Assembly (NCBI GenBank): GCA_963070105.1
Contig: OY718803.1
Location: 7,173,823 to 7,237,822, forward strand
DNA from: Litomosoides sigmodontis
Taxonomy: Eukaryota; Nematoda; Chromadorea; Rhabditida; Onchocercidae
Reading direction: 5' to 3'
DNA length: 64,000 nt
The position numbers and the translations under genes were made by a program. Positions 39,371 through 51,943 of the stretch are shown piece by piece (within the stretch, counting starts at the first letter, position 1; the number at the start of each line of letters is the position of its first letter). Below the pieces are notes generated by a model that had not been told where the DNA came from, ran no database searches, and saw nothing but the letters and a program-made list of their open reading frames with translations.

Positions 39371-40379
39371 TCACCGATGTAAATAAGAAGGGACGAAATA
39401 TTTCGGATCCTCTAAATAGAAAATCATACTTCGTGGTAGGGGTAAAGACGGAAGTAACTCTTTCTTAACACAATGACGTATGACCACTCTACACAAATAT
39501 TTCAGAGATGGTAAAAGTTCATGTCGATGCAGCAAGTGATTTAGTTCAAGGATCTCGATTCCTGCGTTATCACTTTTAGGATGCATTAACATGCAGATCC
39601 TCCTTCTACCACAGCTTTGCAGCGAATTTTCGATGAACGAAACTAAAGAATTTGCTTTCACCAATGAATTTGGTCCTAAAACACACATTTCTGAAACATC
39701 CGATGAAATAGGCACCGTAATTCTCAACTTCCATAGGCGGTGTTCGAAATTACTCAAAGTTCTAAGAGATATTGCGTAACATGTACTTCATAGTACAGTC
39801 GAATGTAGAACGCGAAATATAAACAGAGTATGTAAAGCTATCAATTTAAATCTCGTTGATTGGTTCGCCAAATAATCCCATTAGAATAATAATAATGAAT
39901 CCGATAATCCCTTTTAACACTACACATTTTAACGAATTATGTTGGATACATTACCTCCAAGACAAAAATTTCCACCATGTTGTGCAAGACGTGTATGATG
40001 AACGGAATGTTTGGTACGATATGATATCGTAAAAATATAGCGGTCACTAGCTGAATCTCGTACGAGATAGGTCCCTGGTAGCTGGCTCATCAACACCTTC
40101 TCAGCATCTCTCCATGACATATTTCCCCAGTACCAAGAGCTCTATAACGTCAGAATTTAGATAAACCAAGCGATGTTCTGTACTAAAAGTTGAATTTGTG
40201 AACAGATATTAACAAATGAGAACAGAATTATGTACTCCCTCAGGCATTCAGGTTCTAAATATAAGCATATTATGCCAACATTTTATTTCTCAGGCTATAA
40301 CAAAAGATAAAGCTACTCCTCGTATGAGTTTCATTGTTTGAGAGAACTGTGCAGTACGACTTTCAGCACCATGCTCCAT
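39371..40379 (-). CDS. Compact SH2 + SOCS-box protein (SOCS6/7-like)
   Basis: Likely substrate receptor of an Elongin BC-Cullin 5 ubiquitin ligase acting on phosphotyrosine proteins. Three exons join in phase: 40379-40317, 40141-39955 and 39690-39371, giving 189 residues. The SH2 domain starts SSWYWGNMSWRDAEKVL and has the FLVRDS-type core PGTYLVRDSASDRYIFTISY, whose Arg binds phosphotyrosine, then HHTRLAQHGGNFCLGG. The SOCS box has LKYLCRVVIRHCV (BC box) and LPSLPLPRSMIFYLEDPKYF, close to SOCS6/SOCS7. The long N-terminal region of vertebrate SOCS6/7 is missing: only about 21 residues precede the SH2 domain. I chose the ATG at 40379 because a TATTTAG acceptor lies just before it; a longer form with upstream exons is possible. 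MED23 ends 420 bases upstream on the same strand. Confidence 0.85.
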
Positions 40380-40413
40380 CCATCCCCGTTTCACAGCATT
40401 CAGGTTCTAAATA
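40244..40413 (-). repeat. Duplicated splice-acceptor segment around SOCS exon 1
   Basis: An identical 18-base sequence occurs at 40244-40261 and 40396-40413. On the minus strand it reads through TATTTAG and AACCTGAATGC. The right-hand copy is the acceptor just before the first SOCS exon; the left-hand copy is inside the following intron. Confidence 0.95.
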
Positions 40414-40797
40414 CAACAAAATTTCCTTATGAAAAAAAAACATTTCAAATACTAAGAAACAGGAACCACGACGCAGTAAAACAAGCCAGAGATTTCCAAA
40501 CCAGAACCACGAACTAAATCCAAGATAAAAATAGTCATCTTGCTCATTTGACTGGCTTTAGATCTACACTATACTGCCACAGGCAAATTCGTTTTTGTTT
40601 ACATAAACAAGTACCACACTTTGTCGACATTTCCTTTAAAGCCATAAAGAAATCGTACACTTAAAATGCATTACCGCAAGACAGTGATGCAATATAAAAG
40701 ACAAGCTAAAATTTCTTAATTACTTTATTTTAATAAACACACTGTACAATGTGAGATAACAACAAATTACGCTTACGAGATCCTTCAAATAACAAAT
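40380..40797. other. Gap between MED23 and the SOCS gene
   Basis: About 420 bases between the MED23 stop and the chosen SOCS start, both on the minus strand. It is AT-rich with no clear coding signal, although a further 5' SOCS exon could lie here. Confidence 0.4.
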
Positions 40798-43700
40798 TTA
40801 AAAAAGGCTAGACGGTCCAGGGGCAAGTTTATTAGGCAAATCAGCAGTGGCGTTTGTTTGTGTGTGTGAGATATACTTCAATTTGTCTCGCATAGATGGT
40901 GACAATCGCTGTATTGCCTGCTCTGCTTCATTTTTTACGAAATCACCAACGTACATATACTTCATATGATACAAAAAGTCACAAATTGAATCTTCGTATT
41001 TCAGTACTCCAACTCGTTCGTTTACTTTCACCGTCATCTTATAAACATCCACAGCAAGCTGAAATTAGCTGTTTTCTCGAATTTCGTTTTGAATCAAAAA
41101 ATCGAACCTTCTATACGAATGAAAAAAAGCATTAATACACGAAATGACAGATCCAGAGTACTATAAAGTGAAGCTTAAAAGAATAAAAAAATAAAATAAA
41201 ATTTGAATAGTTACTAGAATTTAATTTCAAATATAACTCTTTTATCCTATATATACCAAAAATGGAATAAGCACACAAGAAGAAATGGTATTAAGACACA
41301 CATCTTGTATCTGCTTGCTTCTTTCTTTAGCATCATAAAACCTTTGTAAAATAGGCACGACGAGTCGAAGTACGAATATGAGTTGAGCTTCCGTGACCAA
41401 TTTTGGTGCAAGCTGATCACGTATAAATTCGGGTAAAGCTGCCAGTGAACTCTAGAATATTAAATTTGAATTTAACCCGCTTAGCAACAGAAGTAATAGT
41501 ATAGCAGAAAGTTTTTAGGTTCAGCATTGTGTCAAAAAATGAAAACCTTTCAACACGAACGTTTTTTAAGTCTCCTTCGCTAAAATTTATAAAAATTCAT
41601 CTTATAAACCCATCAAAATAAATGAATACGAACTGTATTGCAGTGTTGAAGATAGGCATGCCCTAGCGCAAGATTCGTGAGTAACTGATTTTCGGTGAGT
41701 AAGAAGCATTCACTTTCCAAACTGCCGAAGCAAACAGATGGATCACCTAAAACCTAAATTTTTTAATTCGAATCGTCAAAAAGAATTAAACTATTGGGAA
41801 AAGTCATACCATGCAATGCCTCGGAATCAAGCACAGAAACAATATGCTCATAAAAAACTTGTTGAAAAGAAACTGGAAGAGCCGTTAAAATTAGAGCAAC
41901 CGCATTGATGGTAGCATGTCTGAAAAAAAGGCCATGAAACATTAAATCCACTATGAAAATTGAAGTACTAAAAATAATCTTTACTAGGTCGCAACGCTTT
42001 AAGATCGGACATACGACAAGATTCACGTATACTGACGACTGTCCATATGCTGTCGAACAATGATATAATGGAATACACCAGCAAGTTATTAGCATTTCTT
42101 AGGTGAAAGACAGCAGAGGGGAGAAGAGCGAGAGGCAACAGAAACACACAGTTTAGAAAAACGAACGGTTGGTGCAACGGTCGAATGAAAACCAAATCAA
42201 TGAGCGCGTGGGCTGTAATAACCGGTGCATGTGGAGATGCTAAGAGCTCAATACATGCGCCGGTAAGGGCTTGTCCTGCGGGTGGCATCTCTGCGAATCT
42301 CCAATCCTAAATATCTGATAAAGTGAATTACAATGAATTTATTACTTGGAAATTAAGTAATTAACAAAATGAAATTTAAACCGTATAAAAAATTCAACAC
42401 TAAAATCGCTACAATTTTTACCTTATAGGCGAAAGATGGTGGCTGATGGGCATAGTTAGAAGCTTGCAAAATGCGATCAACCAGTGCTTGACAAAACTGA
42501 GATGGCAATGATAGTTGATGATTGTCGGAAATAAATGACGGCGTTAGGAGGGCGTACTTACCATCTCTTAAAAACCTCTTTAACTCAATAATTTTTCAAA
42601 AATGTTAGCACTAATTGCATCATTTAAATTTTTGGGAGAAAAATTTACAGCTAAAAACTATTAGGCTTCTGCAGCGAAATTTTAAAAATGAACGGTCCTA
42701 AAATGTGTTTAAAATTTGTTTTATAACTCAACTATAATCGACAAACGACCTAATCTAAGCGGCATTATTCTTTTAAAAAACTGAAAAAATGAAAGAGTTT
42801 CAGTAAATTAAACATGTGGTTACCTATCTTCCAGTTGTCCGCAGATTTCCAAAACAAAATCCCTAGCACGAACCGTATGTGAGACAGTTTTGTCTAAGCA
42901 ATACAACACGCTGTACATATAAGCTGCTGGCTGCGCTATAACACGCATTTCATTAGGAATATGCTTGTAGCGCAGAAAAGAACGTAAAAGTCTCTTCAAG
43001 TTACAAGCTACTTATGTTTGCGTAAAACTCAATAGAATAGAGCTGACCTTACTACTTCACGTGAAAATAAAAACAAACTTCATATTTTATTAAATGTAAA
43101 CTCTCGATAAAGATTAAATGTGAAAAGTTACGATGATATCGGTAGCAAGGCTTGAAGCACATCAACAGTGTCGTAAACAATTGATCAGCAACCACAGTTT
43201 CCATCGCTCGAAGTAAAATGATGTCTACAATCTATAAAGAAGTCATTTCACAAAATAAATCATTTATCAAAGTCGTATGTTTGTCTACCCTTATTGACTT
43301 AAAATCAATATTGCTACGAGCTTAAATCACTTCTCGCATGACAAGCACTTGCAAAACATATCAAGGTGATCTTTACTTCAGTATTGAAACTACATTTTCT
43401 TCCACGGTAGTCAATTCCCGAGAACTGTAGAATAATTTGATTTTACGTACCGGAAGAATACGTTCCATAATATTGCCATAGTAAATTGGCATATGCAGTT
43501 CTGGATTAACGGTTGGCTGCTCCATTGGTCGCATACCTAGTTCAATTTGCATCTCTCTCCTCATTTTTGCTTCCATTTCTCTGTATGATAACTCCGGAAA
43601 TTGCTAAAAAAAAACTCTGGGAATTGTTATCAAATAGCACTGGGAAACGAATGAAATAAAATATTATCAAGCTTGCAAAGATTCCACTTACTGAGTAATA

Positions 43701-46700
43701 TTCTGACATTTTATTAAAAAATGCAGCACTCGTATTGCTAATTTTATTTGATGGAATTATATGCACCAAGGCGGTAATTCGATTATGCAAATCAGGATAC
43801 GAACCGACCTGAAACCACTTAAAACTCCATTTCCTTCATATAGCATTCAAATGAATAAGCAAGTAAAAATAGGTAAGAAGGATGCTTTTTGGATGTCATT
43901 TTTACGAACTTTAAATTGATATCCAGCAATAACATCCTTCTGCTATCTTGCTTCAGTTTCTTTTCCCAATCATTTATCTCATTCCTCTGTTACCACTTAT
44001 TGGAAAAGTGACTATAAATAAAGGCGCAAAATAAATATACTAAAGAATGGATTATGAGCATAGAAATTTCAGTAGCTCCATCATCGGTTGGGTGAAGAAC
44101 CAGAGATGTAAGCAGCCGATCAAGCGGTATCAGATGTAAATTAAAAACCATGTCGTTTAAGATTCCAATCATCTGAATGGTATTGTAAAAAATATAAATT
44201 TGAAAACATACATGTTTAAAGTTGATAAAAAAATAAATTTTGCAAGCGCAGAATAATTTTTAAAAAAATATGAGCAACTACAAAAAACATTTTTCTTAAA
44301 TATTCTCATATACTACATACTTCTTCAGAATATAAAACTTAAGGAATAATTTATGCAGACACTGAGAAAAATATAATGATTTGATGAAAGGGAAGACAAA
44401 AAACAAATAAAACAGATTCCTAGGTTCGTCATTTAGATAAAGCTTTCTAACTGTATTACTTACTGCTGCAAATTGCTGGTCGTCTGAAGGGAGATTCTTT
44501 TTGAAAATAAATATGAAATAATCTGTAAACTTGTTTATTGTTGCTGTGAGCTCCTTATTGTTCATTGAACTTAGAACACTATAAAAAGGAACTTTTTAAT
44601 TCGAACAAATCCATAAGTGAAAAAAAAATAAATTCAGTAACTCCCCCATGTCATGTCCCAAGTCTATTGAGATTAAGACTTGCGGAAATCGAAAAACTCG
44701 CTTATTAAAGGAATCATTAAACTGACCACAGTAGCAAGCAAAAAATAATGAAGAATAATATGAAAACTTAAAAACAATTGGACTATAAGACTTAATCGTA
44801 TATGTAATTATTACATGTCTAGTAATTACTTACGAATAAATGACTGGATGTATTTTCTTCGTTTCAAATAGAATATTGTATACAACACAGAAAATTGTTT
44901 GTCTCCGTTCACCCGAAAACAACTTCAGCAGCTGCTCCTCAGCAGCCAAACCCTGCGCATAAATAATTTCTGAAAAATGCACGGTTCCAGCAAAAAAACA
45001 AAAAAAAGATTCTATTAAGACTTTATGTAAAGACTTCTTCAATCATTGATAGTACCAGCATTACTATTTATATCCACTGAACTCTTTGGTCAATTTTTTA
45101 ACCGCCGCAATGAAAGAAGCAAAGAAATTGTATAGCTGTTCTTCCATTGTAGTCTATGAAAACATCTAACACGACTAAAGAAAATACAAAAAAAATAAAC
45201 TGCGTAGCATCATAAGAATTCCTTGAAATTATATATACACGTATTACATTAAAGACGTGTTATACTAAAAAATGTTTCGAAAGAATTCTCCAGCGTTATC
45301 ATGAAACTCGAATTTCACTCGTTCAAAAGCGACGAATAAAAATGCATTACTAAAAAGTATTCAATGAAATATCACAATCTGAACCTTGCACTTGATGTAC
45401 TTCTTGAATAACACAGTGCATAAGCTCATCACACATAACTGTATCCGCGGCACCGTCATCCACGTTGGAACCAATGAGTTGGGAGCTGTATGTCCGATTA
45501 ATCGACATCGGCCAGCAGAAATTTACATTGCAGCGTTGCATCATTTCTGTCGACATTTCCATTCCTATAATTTAATAAACCAAAAAAATCAAACAAAAAG
45601 AATCCACATGCAATCTAAGACATTAATACACATTTTAATAGTGCATGAAGAATGAAGAACACTATTAAGAGCTCTTAATTAAAAAATATAGTTCCCATGA
45701 TTCTGATTCAACCAGAAAAAAATTTTCACAAAACCAACAAAAAGGATTAAGGGGAAAAAGTGGATTATTATGAGATACCGAATCACAGAAAAGGAGGAAT
45801 ACGTTCAATCTATTTTCAAGACCTTATTTTGGAAGTGCTTTTAATATGAAGTGGCAAATAAAATACGAGTACTATAAGTGCCTGTCATTTTGAACGATCT
45901 GAACATGGAAAGAAGTAAGCATCGTAATAGCTCCAGCGATACATGTGAATTTGTATACTGCTGCTCAATTGGAACATTCCCGTGCTGCAGATCACAAAAT
46001 GCTGGATTAGCTGTGTTGAATATGACAGCTAGCTTGCCTTGTTTTCCTAAATTTACCAGATACTTTCGAAGCCAAATTAAGCAAATATTGCAAACAGTAG
46101 AAAAAAGTTAGATCTGAAAGCAAGATTCATGAGTCAGTAAATCAAGGACATAGAATTTTGAATCAATATTATACAGCTTATTTTCGCTAATACGGTTCAT
46201 TTTTTTAAAAAATTTAGTAAAATACAAAAAGTAAAATTTTTTGTGTGATACTATTTTCCAGATCATAGTGAAACTCAACAGACCAAGGAAGGCGTTGCTC
46301 AGGTAGAACATTTCTTGTGGCGAATTCCACATCCAGTATCGCAGCATAACCTGTTCCAGAGCTGAACACAACGCAATATTCATCTGCACTTGACTATTTC
46401 CAAGTGCTGTATAACACCAAAGCATCAAATTAACCTCAAAAAGATAATTTGAAAGACGATATTGATCCAATTTTGCCAACTTATCTTTTACTACGTGCAA
46501 AATCAGGGAAAATTATAAAGTCAAATTCAAAACAAAACATAGATAAGCTGAAGAAGTGAACCTTTGATCCTACTGGAAATGGATAACTAATAAAACGATA
46601 TGAGAGGATATCACACAGAACAAAAAGTAAATCTCGAGAGCGATCTTGCTGTGCCGATCCCAAATTAGCGTTTTTGTTTACTGAGGCTAATGTAGATGAC

Positions 46701-49700
46701 AATAACGCTAACACCTGTTTCACGCCATATTCAAATTCAGTAGTTACTGCCAAGCGCACAAGTGTATCTGAATTAAAATAAACGTAAAACGGTAAATCAC
46801 AGAATGAATACGGAATAGAAAATGAAACTAGAAAGTCGAAACTGCAAATGGAATAAGTTATAACGAACCGATTGTTGCGGGGCTGGGTAGTTTTTGTGTT
46901 TGTTGAACTGATAGCATGGCTGTGAGTTTTAACAAACAAAGTTGAAATAAATGATTTCGTGCGTGAAAAGTTAACGAATCGATCAACGAGAGTGGTAAGG
47001 GTGTTTTCTTTGAGTAAGAGATGATGCCATGCGGAAGGTGCCAAACTGTATTCAGTTCTTCAGGAGATCCATCCAAAAAGACATCCACTGCTGTTAAAAC
47101 CAGTTTCTGGAAGTTCGGCATATCGCTACTGTCTAAAAAACTAGCAATAAATTTAATAAATACAAACGTTATGCCATATAAAGATAAAAGCATTCATCCC
47201 ATTTCAGTAATAACGTGGTAGCAAATTTAATTCTCACAAGCATTGGCAACAGCAGCCAGAACTGCGTTATGATCAGCTACGTTTTGGATGTTGGGATCTG
47301 AATCTGCCGTCCTTTCTTGTAGAAACTGTATTTGTCGCCATAAAGATTCAGAGGGTTTAGGAAGCACTTCCGTGTGAGAACTGCCTAATTTCTTATAAAA
47401 ATGTATCCAAATGGCAGCTGGGACCAAGAATCGGACAAACAACAGCGGATCCGTGTCTGCACCAGACCATGTCTGCTCATCACTAAACAAATAAAATTAA
47501 ATTGTATCGTATATACAACAGTGTGTTTACGTTAACCAATAAATATTGAAATATTGAAAAATGTATCTAAACAAAATTATATAATTGAAATCATTTATTA
47601 CTGTACAATAAACCTGTAGAGTAGGTTATAAATTTCTGCGATGCGAACCATCTCTTCATTTGATACTCTGTCGATATAAACTGCAACGTATTGCAAAATA
47701 ACCCACATAAGTTCATCCCTTCCTTTTCGATACACTGTTTCAGAAAGCTATAATTTACTATTTGGAGAATAAAACGACAAGAACATCATTTTTCTTCCTA
47801 TGTAACAACATCGAAAATATTTTTTCTACCAAATTTTCATAAGAACCACAATCAAGAATATATTTCAAAAAGTATTAATAAAAATTCCCAGTAGCCGCAG
47901 TATTCGAAAGTTTGGGTGACGAAGTGGGATATGGAATTAAATGTAGTATTGATATGTTGCATATTTTTACTAACATAAATTCTGTCCTTACTGATTCGTA
48001 GAGTATTTTAAGAAGGCGATAAAAGGAGGCATTTCCATGGAGTAATGAGAATGTAACTGTTTGTGTAATGTTCATCCACTGATATTGATTTGCAGGATCA
48101 TCAAGGCGAGTATCTGCTTTTTCCATTTCGCTCATAGCTTCGAGAATGATCATGTGCAGCAACTCGTCACATTGCAGTCGCTGTGGTGTCAAGTTCGTAT
48201 TTTGTCGCATAACATACTACAATACATGTGCACTTATTCTCTTTTCGTACTTGTTAACTGTCAAACTAAGTAAACAAGTTTTGAACAATTATTGAACGGA
48301 GAAGTTTTTTCCTAAATTTCTCAAATTCATCAATCGTCTGCCGTCCAATAGAAAACTGCTGACTTACAGAAATTGTATCCTTTCCGCGAGGCTGTCGAAG
48401 AAGCGTATAAAGTAGAAAAGACTGTGGAGCGAAAAGCTCGGATTTGTATGGAAGATGAGCCCGTTGATGCAACCGAGTAGTGGTGACCTCAAGTTTCCAA
48501 GATGGCGTACTCACTGGAAAAGAAATGTGAGCGGCTACGGGATAAAGCCATGACCGACCGATTACTGTTACCATTTCGGTAAGTGGTCGAAAAGAAATGA
48601 ACATATCGTTGAACTTTTTCGCTACTCTCTGCAAAGAAATAATCCGTCTTAGCGAATGCCGTTAAAACGCATCTATATTGTCATTTTTTCACACAAATTT
48701 GGAAAATAAGCACTGGTTGGTACAAAAATTAACGAACTGGCAAAAGAAAGGCACGTGAATTACTGGAGACACGATGTAATTCAGTAATTGTGAAAATGCA
48801 CGGAAGTAGATTTAGCTGCCGATCGATCAGCGTTAGTAGCATCTAAAAAATTATTTTAATGAGTGATATCTCCAGTGAATTACTGTTACGTCACATGGAA
48901 TTACATAAATGCATTAAATTGTTACAGGAAAAAGTTGAAAAGAAAGTGTGGAAAGCAAACATTTTCTACAGGCAGAAGCATATGACGATGATGATGTGTG
49001 ATTGTCGAAGGCACTTCCTGCATGCGTTCAACTACCAGTAACTTCAAAATGTTTCGAAGCCCTTTGTAATCTATTAGGTGTAAATTTTTCTGCATATACT
49101 CGAACTTACGCGAATCCATTGGCGTCGTAAGGGTGAAATTGGTACAAAGAATGAGAAGTTCACAGCAATCACTAAAAACATTGAACGTTAAGGCGAAAAT
49201 GCTTTTTGAAAATATATTACTAAATGGAAACATTGGTGGTTATGACTCAGCCGTCAGATTTGGCTGTTTTTTTTTTCATTCTCGTACTGAGTTTGAAGCT
49301 TTTTATTTGGACAGAGATTAATCAAAGAATAAAATTTTATTTCATTTATAAAAATTTTGAGGTTACTAAAACAAAAATACAGGAAAATTGAACAGACTAC
49401 ACTAGAAGTTATAACATTTATATGAAAGCATTCCGTGATGGACTAACGAAAGGGGAAGGACGCCTTCATTGCAAGCAGCCATAAATATCGAAGATAAAAT
49501 TCTTTCATAATGGATGTATCGTGGGTCATCCTTGTTTGAAAGTAGAGAAAGAGATGCTTTGCAACACTGTGTCTTTTCTTCCTGCAATTCATGCGCAATT
49601 TATTACTTTGTGTATGGCATCCACAAAATGTCATGAAACAAGTCTACTCATTTCAAAAGATTTAGATCTGCAATTCGAACCCGTACCTCAGTCATTGTGC

Positions 49701-50012
49701 GCAAGAGTTTAACAGCTTCACTGCATGCCAGCATATCCACGTCAACGTCCTTACTTAAATCCCAGAACATTTCACGCATCTGTACACCTTCCTGCATTTA
49801 ACACAAAGCTCATTACGCTTACGAAAAAGAAACAATGGCCACTTCATCACTGCTACCTACGTTATAGAAAGCATGAATGATGCAAGTATAGAAATAGGAT
49901 GAAAGCATACCACTTGGTTCACCACTATCCACTGCAATTTTTCTGCGTCATTACCCACTGCTGCTGTAAGCGAAGTGGTGCATGCACTTGCTACCTCTGT
50001 ACTAGTACCCAT
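40798..50012 (-). CDS. sur-2: Mediator complex subunit 23 (SUR-2 / MDT-23)
   Basis: Tail-module Mediator subunit that links activators, including Ras/MAPK-regulated ETS factors, to RNA polymerase II; SUR-2 acts in worm vulval induction. The start MGTSTEVASACTTSL at 50012 lies one base after a TTACAG acceptor. Segments in the order of human MED23: DYKGLRNILKLLVV (near 49070), ISFRPLTEMVTVIGRSWLYP and KSELFAPQSFLLYTLL (48600-48400), GRDELMWVILQYVAVYI (about 47700), FLVPAAIWIHFYKKLG (47400), SLIDSLTFHARNHLFQL (46980), ILNDMVFNLHLIPLDRLL (44160), ELHMPIYYGNIMERILPV (43480), and near the end YEDSICDFLYHMKYMYVGDF (40980). The gene spreads over 9.2 kb in more than 20 exons. Most exon borders were not resolved base by base. 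The Gln/Pro-rich tail of the human protein is shorter here. Confidence 0.93.
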
Positions 50013-50016
50013 ACTG
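50013..50016 (-). promoter_or_regulatory. Probable trans-splice acceptor of MED23
   Basis: On the minus strand the sequence is CAATTCAGTATTACAG, one base, then the ATG at 50012. Two acceptor-like AGs lie close together in front of the start codon. Only about 70 bases separate the putative upstream stop (50083) from this ATG, which is operon-like spacing. Confidence 0.5.
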
Positions 50017-50082
50017 TAATACTGAATTGAAGGTTGCTTGCGAGGTTAGCTTATAGCAATTCACTGGGAAATCATCGCTCGA

Positions 50083-51330
50083 TCAAAGCCCTAAAACTTC
50101 AGGGTGAGCAATGCGCTGCGTACGAAGCGAAGATTTACAATTTCTTACGACCAACTTTTTCGCTGCCCGCCTCCTCAACATCACCATCCCACCTGGTTTC
50201 AGATTGACGGGTACTGGTCCTTTCGGTGAAACGGGCACACATGACACATAACTTTGTCATCTAGAATTTATATACACCGTTTCGTTATCACGTTTCATCC
50301 CCACTGTCTAAACACGCACACACGTCGCACTACACTTACAACCAACAAGTGATTTTACTGACGACGAGATACCTACCAGTTGCATTGAGTTCTTTAGACA
50401 ATTTTGCCCATTGGTCTATGGCATTTTCACTTGGCGTGCGTAGGAAAGGCTTATGGATTGCCATGCGTGGCGTAATACACGTATGTTTCTCCTAATAATT
50501 CTGTTTGAGGAGCCGGTAGTCCGATGACCCATTCTTATATTTCTTAGTAAGAAATGCAGTGCGAGAAATAAGACAGTTTCTTTATCGGACTTTTGAATTT
50601 GTTCTTTCGAATTGTTGAGTAGCTAGGTGAGCATTGAGTTAATGGAAAACGCGCTACCTCCAATTCAGGTTCCTCTCGCGTCCAAGAGTATCCGGGTGAG
50701 CAACAAGGCAAGTTGTTGTAACGCTACGTAGATAATTCCCGATAATTTCAGCTGTCGGCAGTTTTTCCTCTTGGCCACGAATTATAGTTTCAGCTCCGTT
50801 TGTTGCTGAAATTCGTGCGTGGTTGTCCTCACAAAGTTCTTTTTCTGAATAAAACAAAAAATTCAGAAAGGATGAAAACGTTAGTTCAGACGTGTAACAT
50901 CTTTAACAAGAAAATATGAAACTAAATTCATGAAACAGGCAACATTTTCGCACTTCAGAATTGAGAGAGTTAATCGATCTTCCAGAGGAGGCGGTACAGG
51001 TAAATTTCTGAAGAATTGCTTTCCTTTTCACTTCTTCGATAGGAATTTGCTTGTTTGAAACTACGTATTCACATTGAAGTGCTAAGAGAGAAATTATTTT
51101 TATTGATCAGAGAAAATAATTGTTAATTAACTTTGCATGAGAAGCGATCAGACCTCGCTTTATCAGAAATGTCTCTGAAAGTCGCTGATTGAAGTGCAGT
51201 AGCTGATTGAGCAAGAAGCGAATAGTTTTTATTTTCTGTGGAAGATAAGTTGAAGGTGATGATTTGGCAGATTGCTGCCTTGTGGAGTAATTGCAGTGCG
51301 AGATGGATTTCACATCTTCCAACTTTCATT
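50083..51330 (-). CDS. Tentative borealin-like gene (chromosomal passenger complex)
   Basis: Several exon-like segments lie on the minus strand upstream of MED23. At about 51322-51125 is KIKTIRFLLNQLLHFNQRL, ending at a donor in the right phase for NLPVPPPLEDRLTLSIL at about 51010-50957. Then come ELCEDNHARISATNGAE and KLPTAEIIGNYLRSV (50850-50665), and ITPRMAIHKPFLRTPSENA (about 50490-50378). The last resembles the TPR/K...F(R/K)TPGLRTP motif of borealin, and the short basic N-terminal helix followed by a Pro-rich loop also fits. A frame further on reads VPVSPKGPVPVNLK and stops at 50085-50083, but it is reached only across an in-frame TGA, and two other junctions do not keep phase. I treat this as a real but unresolved gene whose name is a guess. 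Confidence 0.3.
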
Positions 51331-51943
51331 CTTTTCCTTTTAGTTCCTTCATTTCACACTTCCATTCCTTCTCTTCGGCTATTCCAATTACTCTTTCGTT
51401 TGTTTCTTTTCTGATTTTAATTTCCATCCTTACATTTTTATTTTACATTTCATTGACAGAATGATTTAACGAGTTGAGATTTAAATTAAATAGAATAGGA
51501 AGGAAGAAAATTTTCATGTTTTAGTCGGTACGTCCATAAAACAATATGTTTGAAGAAGGAGAAAAAATGAGAAAGTCAAACCAGGTTTCACTGAGAAAGC
51601 TTGTAAGTATTTAACGAAGGGAAAATAATTTTTCAGACCCGCTATTTTCTTTCAAACCTGTGACGGAACGCATTACGAATTAGTTGTAAATAAAATAATT
51701 GTCAAATATTAGATGACAGAATAAAAGACTGTAAAATATCAGGCAAATATTATATTTCTTATCCTCATAAATTCAATAAATGAAATTTCTTTGACTTTAA
51801 CTATTTGGCATATTTATCGTTACTGTTTGAACAAATTACTGTAGCAGTAATGCTTGGGCATTTTAAGAATTGAAATTTAAACGAAATGGTAGGGGAAATC
51901 TTCAGGGCTTTATGCAACGAGGTTCTGGTATCGACGGAAGAAA
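51331..51943. other. Intergenic region downstream of unc-63
   Basis: About 600 AT-rich bases between the unc-63 stop and the first exon-like segment of the borealin-like gene. A pyrimidine-rich stretch on the plus strand lies at 51330-51440. No coding signal. Confidence 0.5.
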
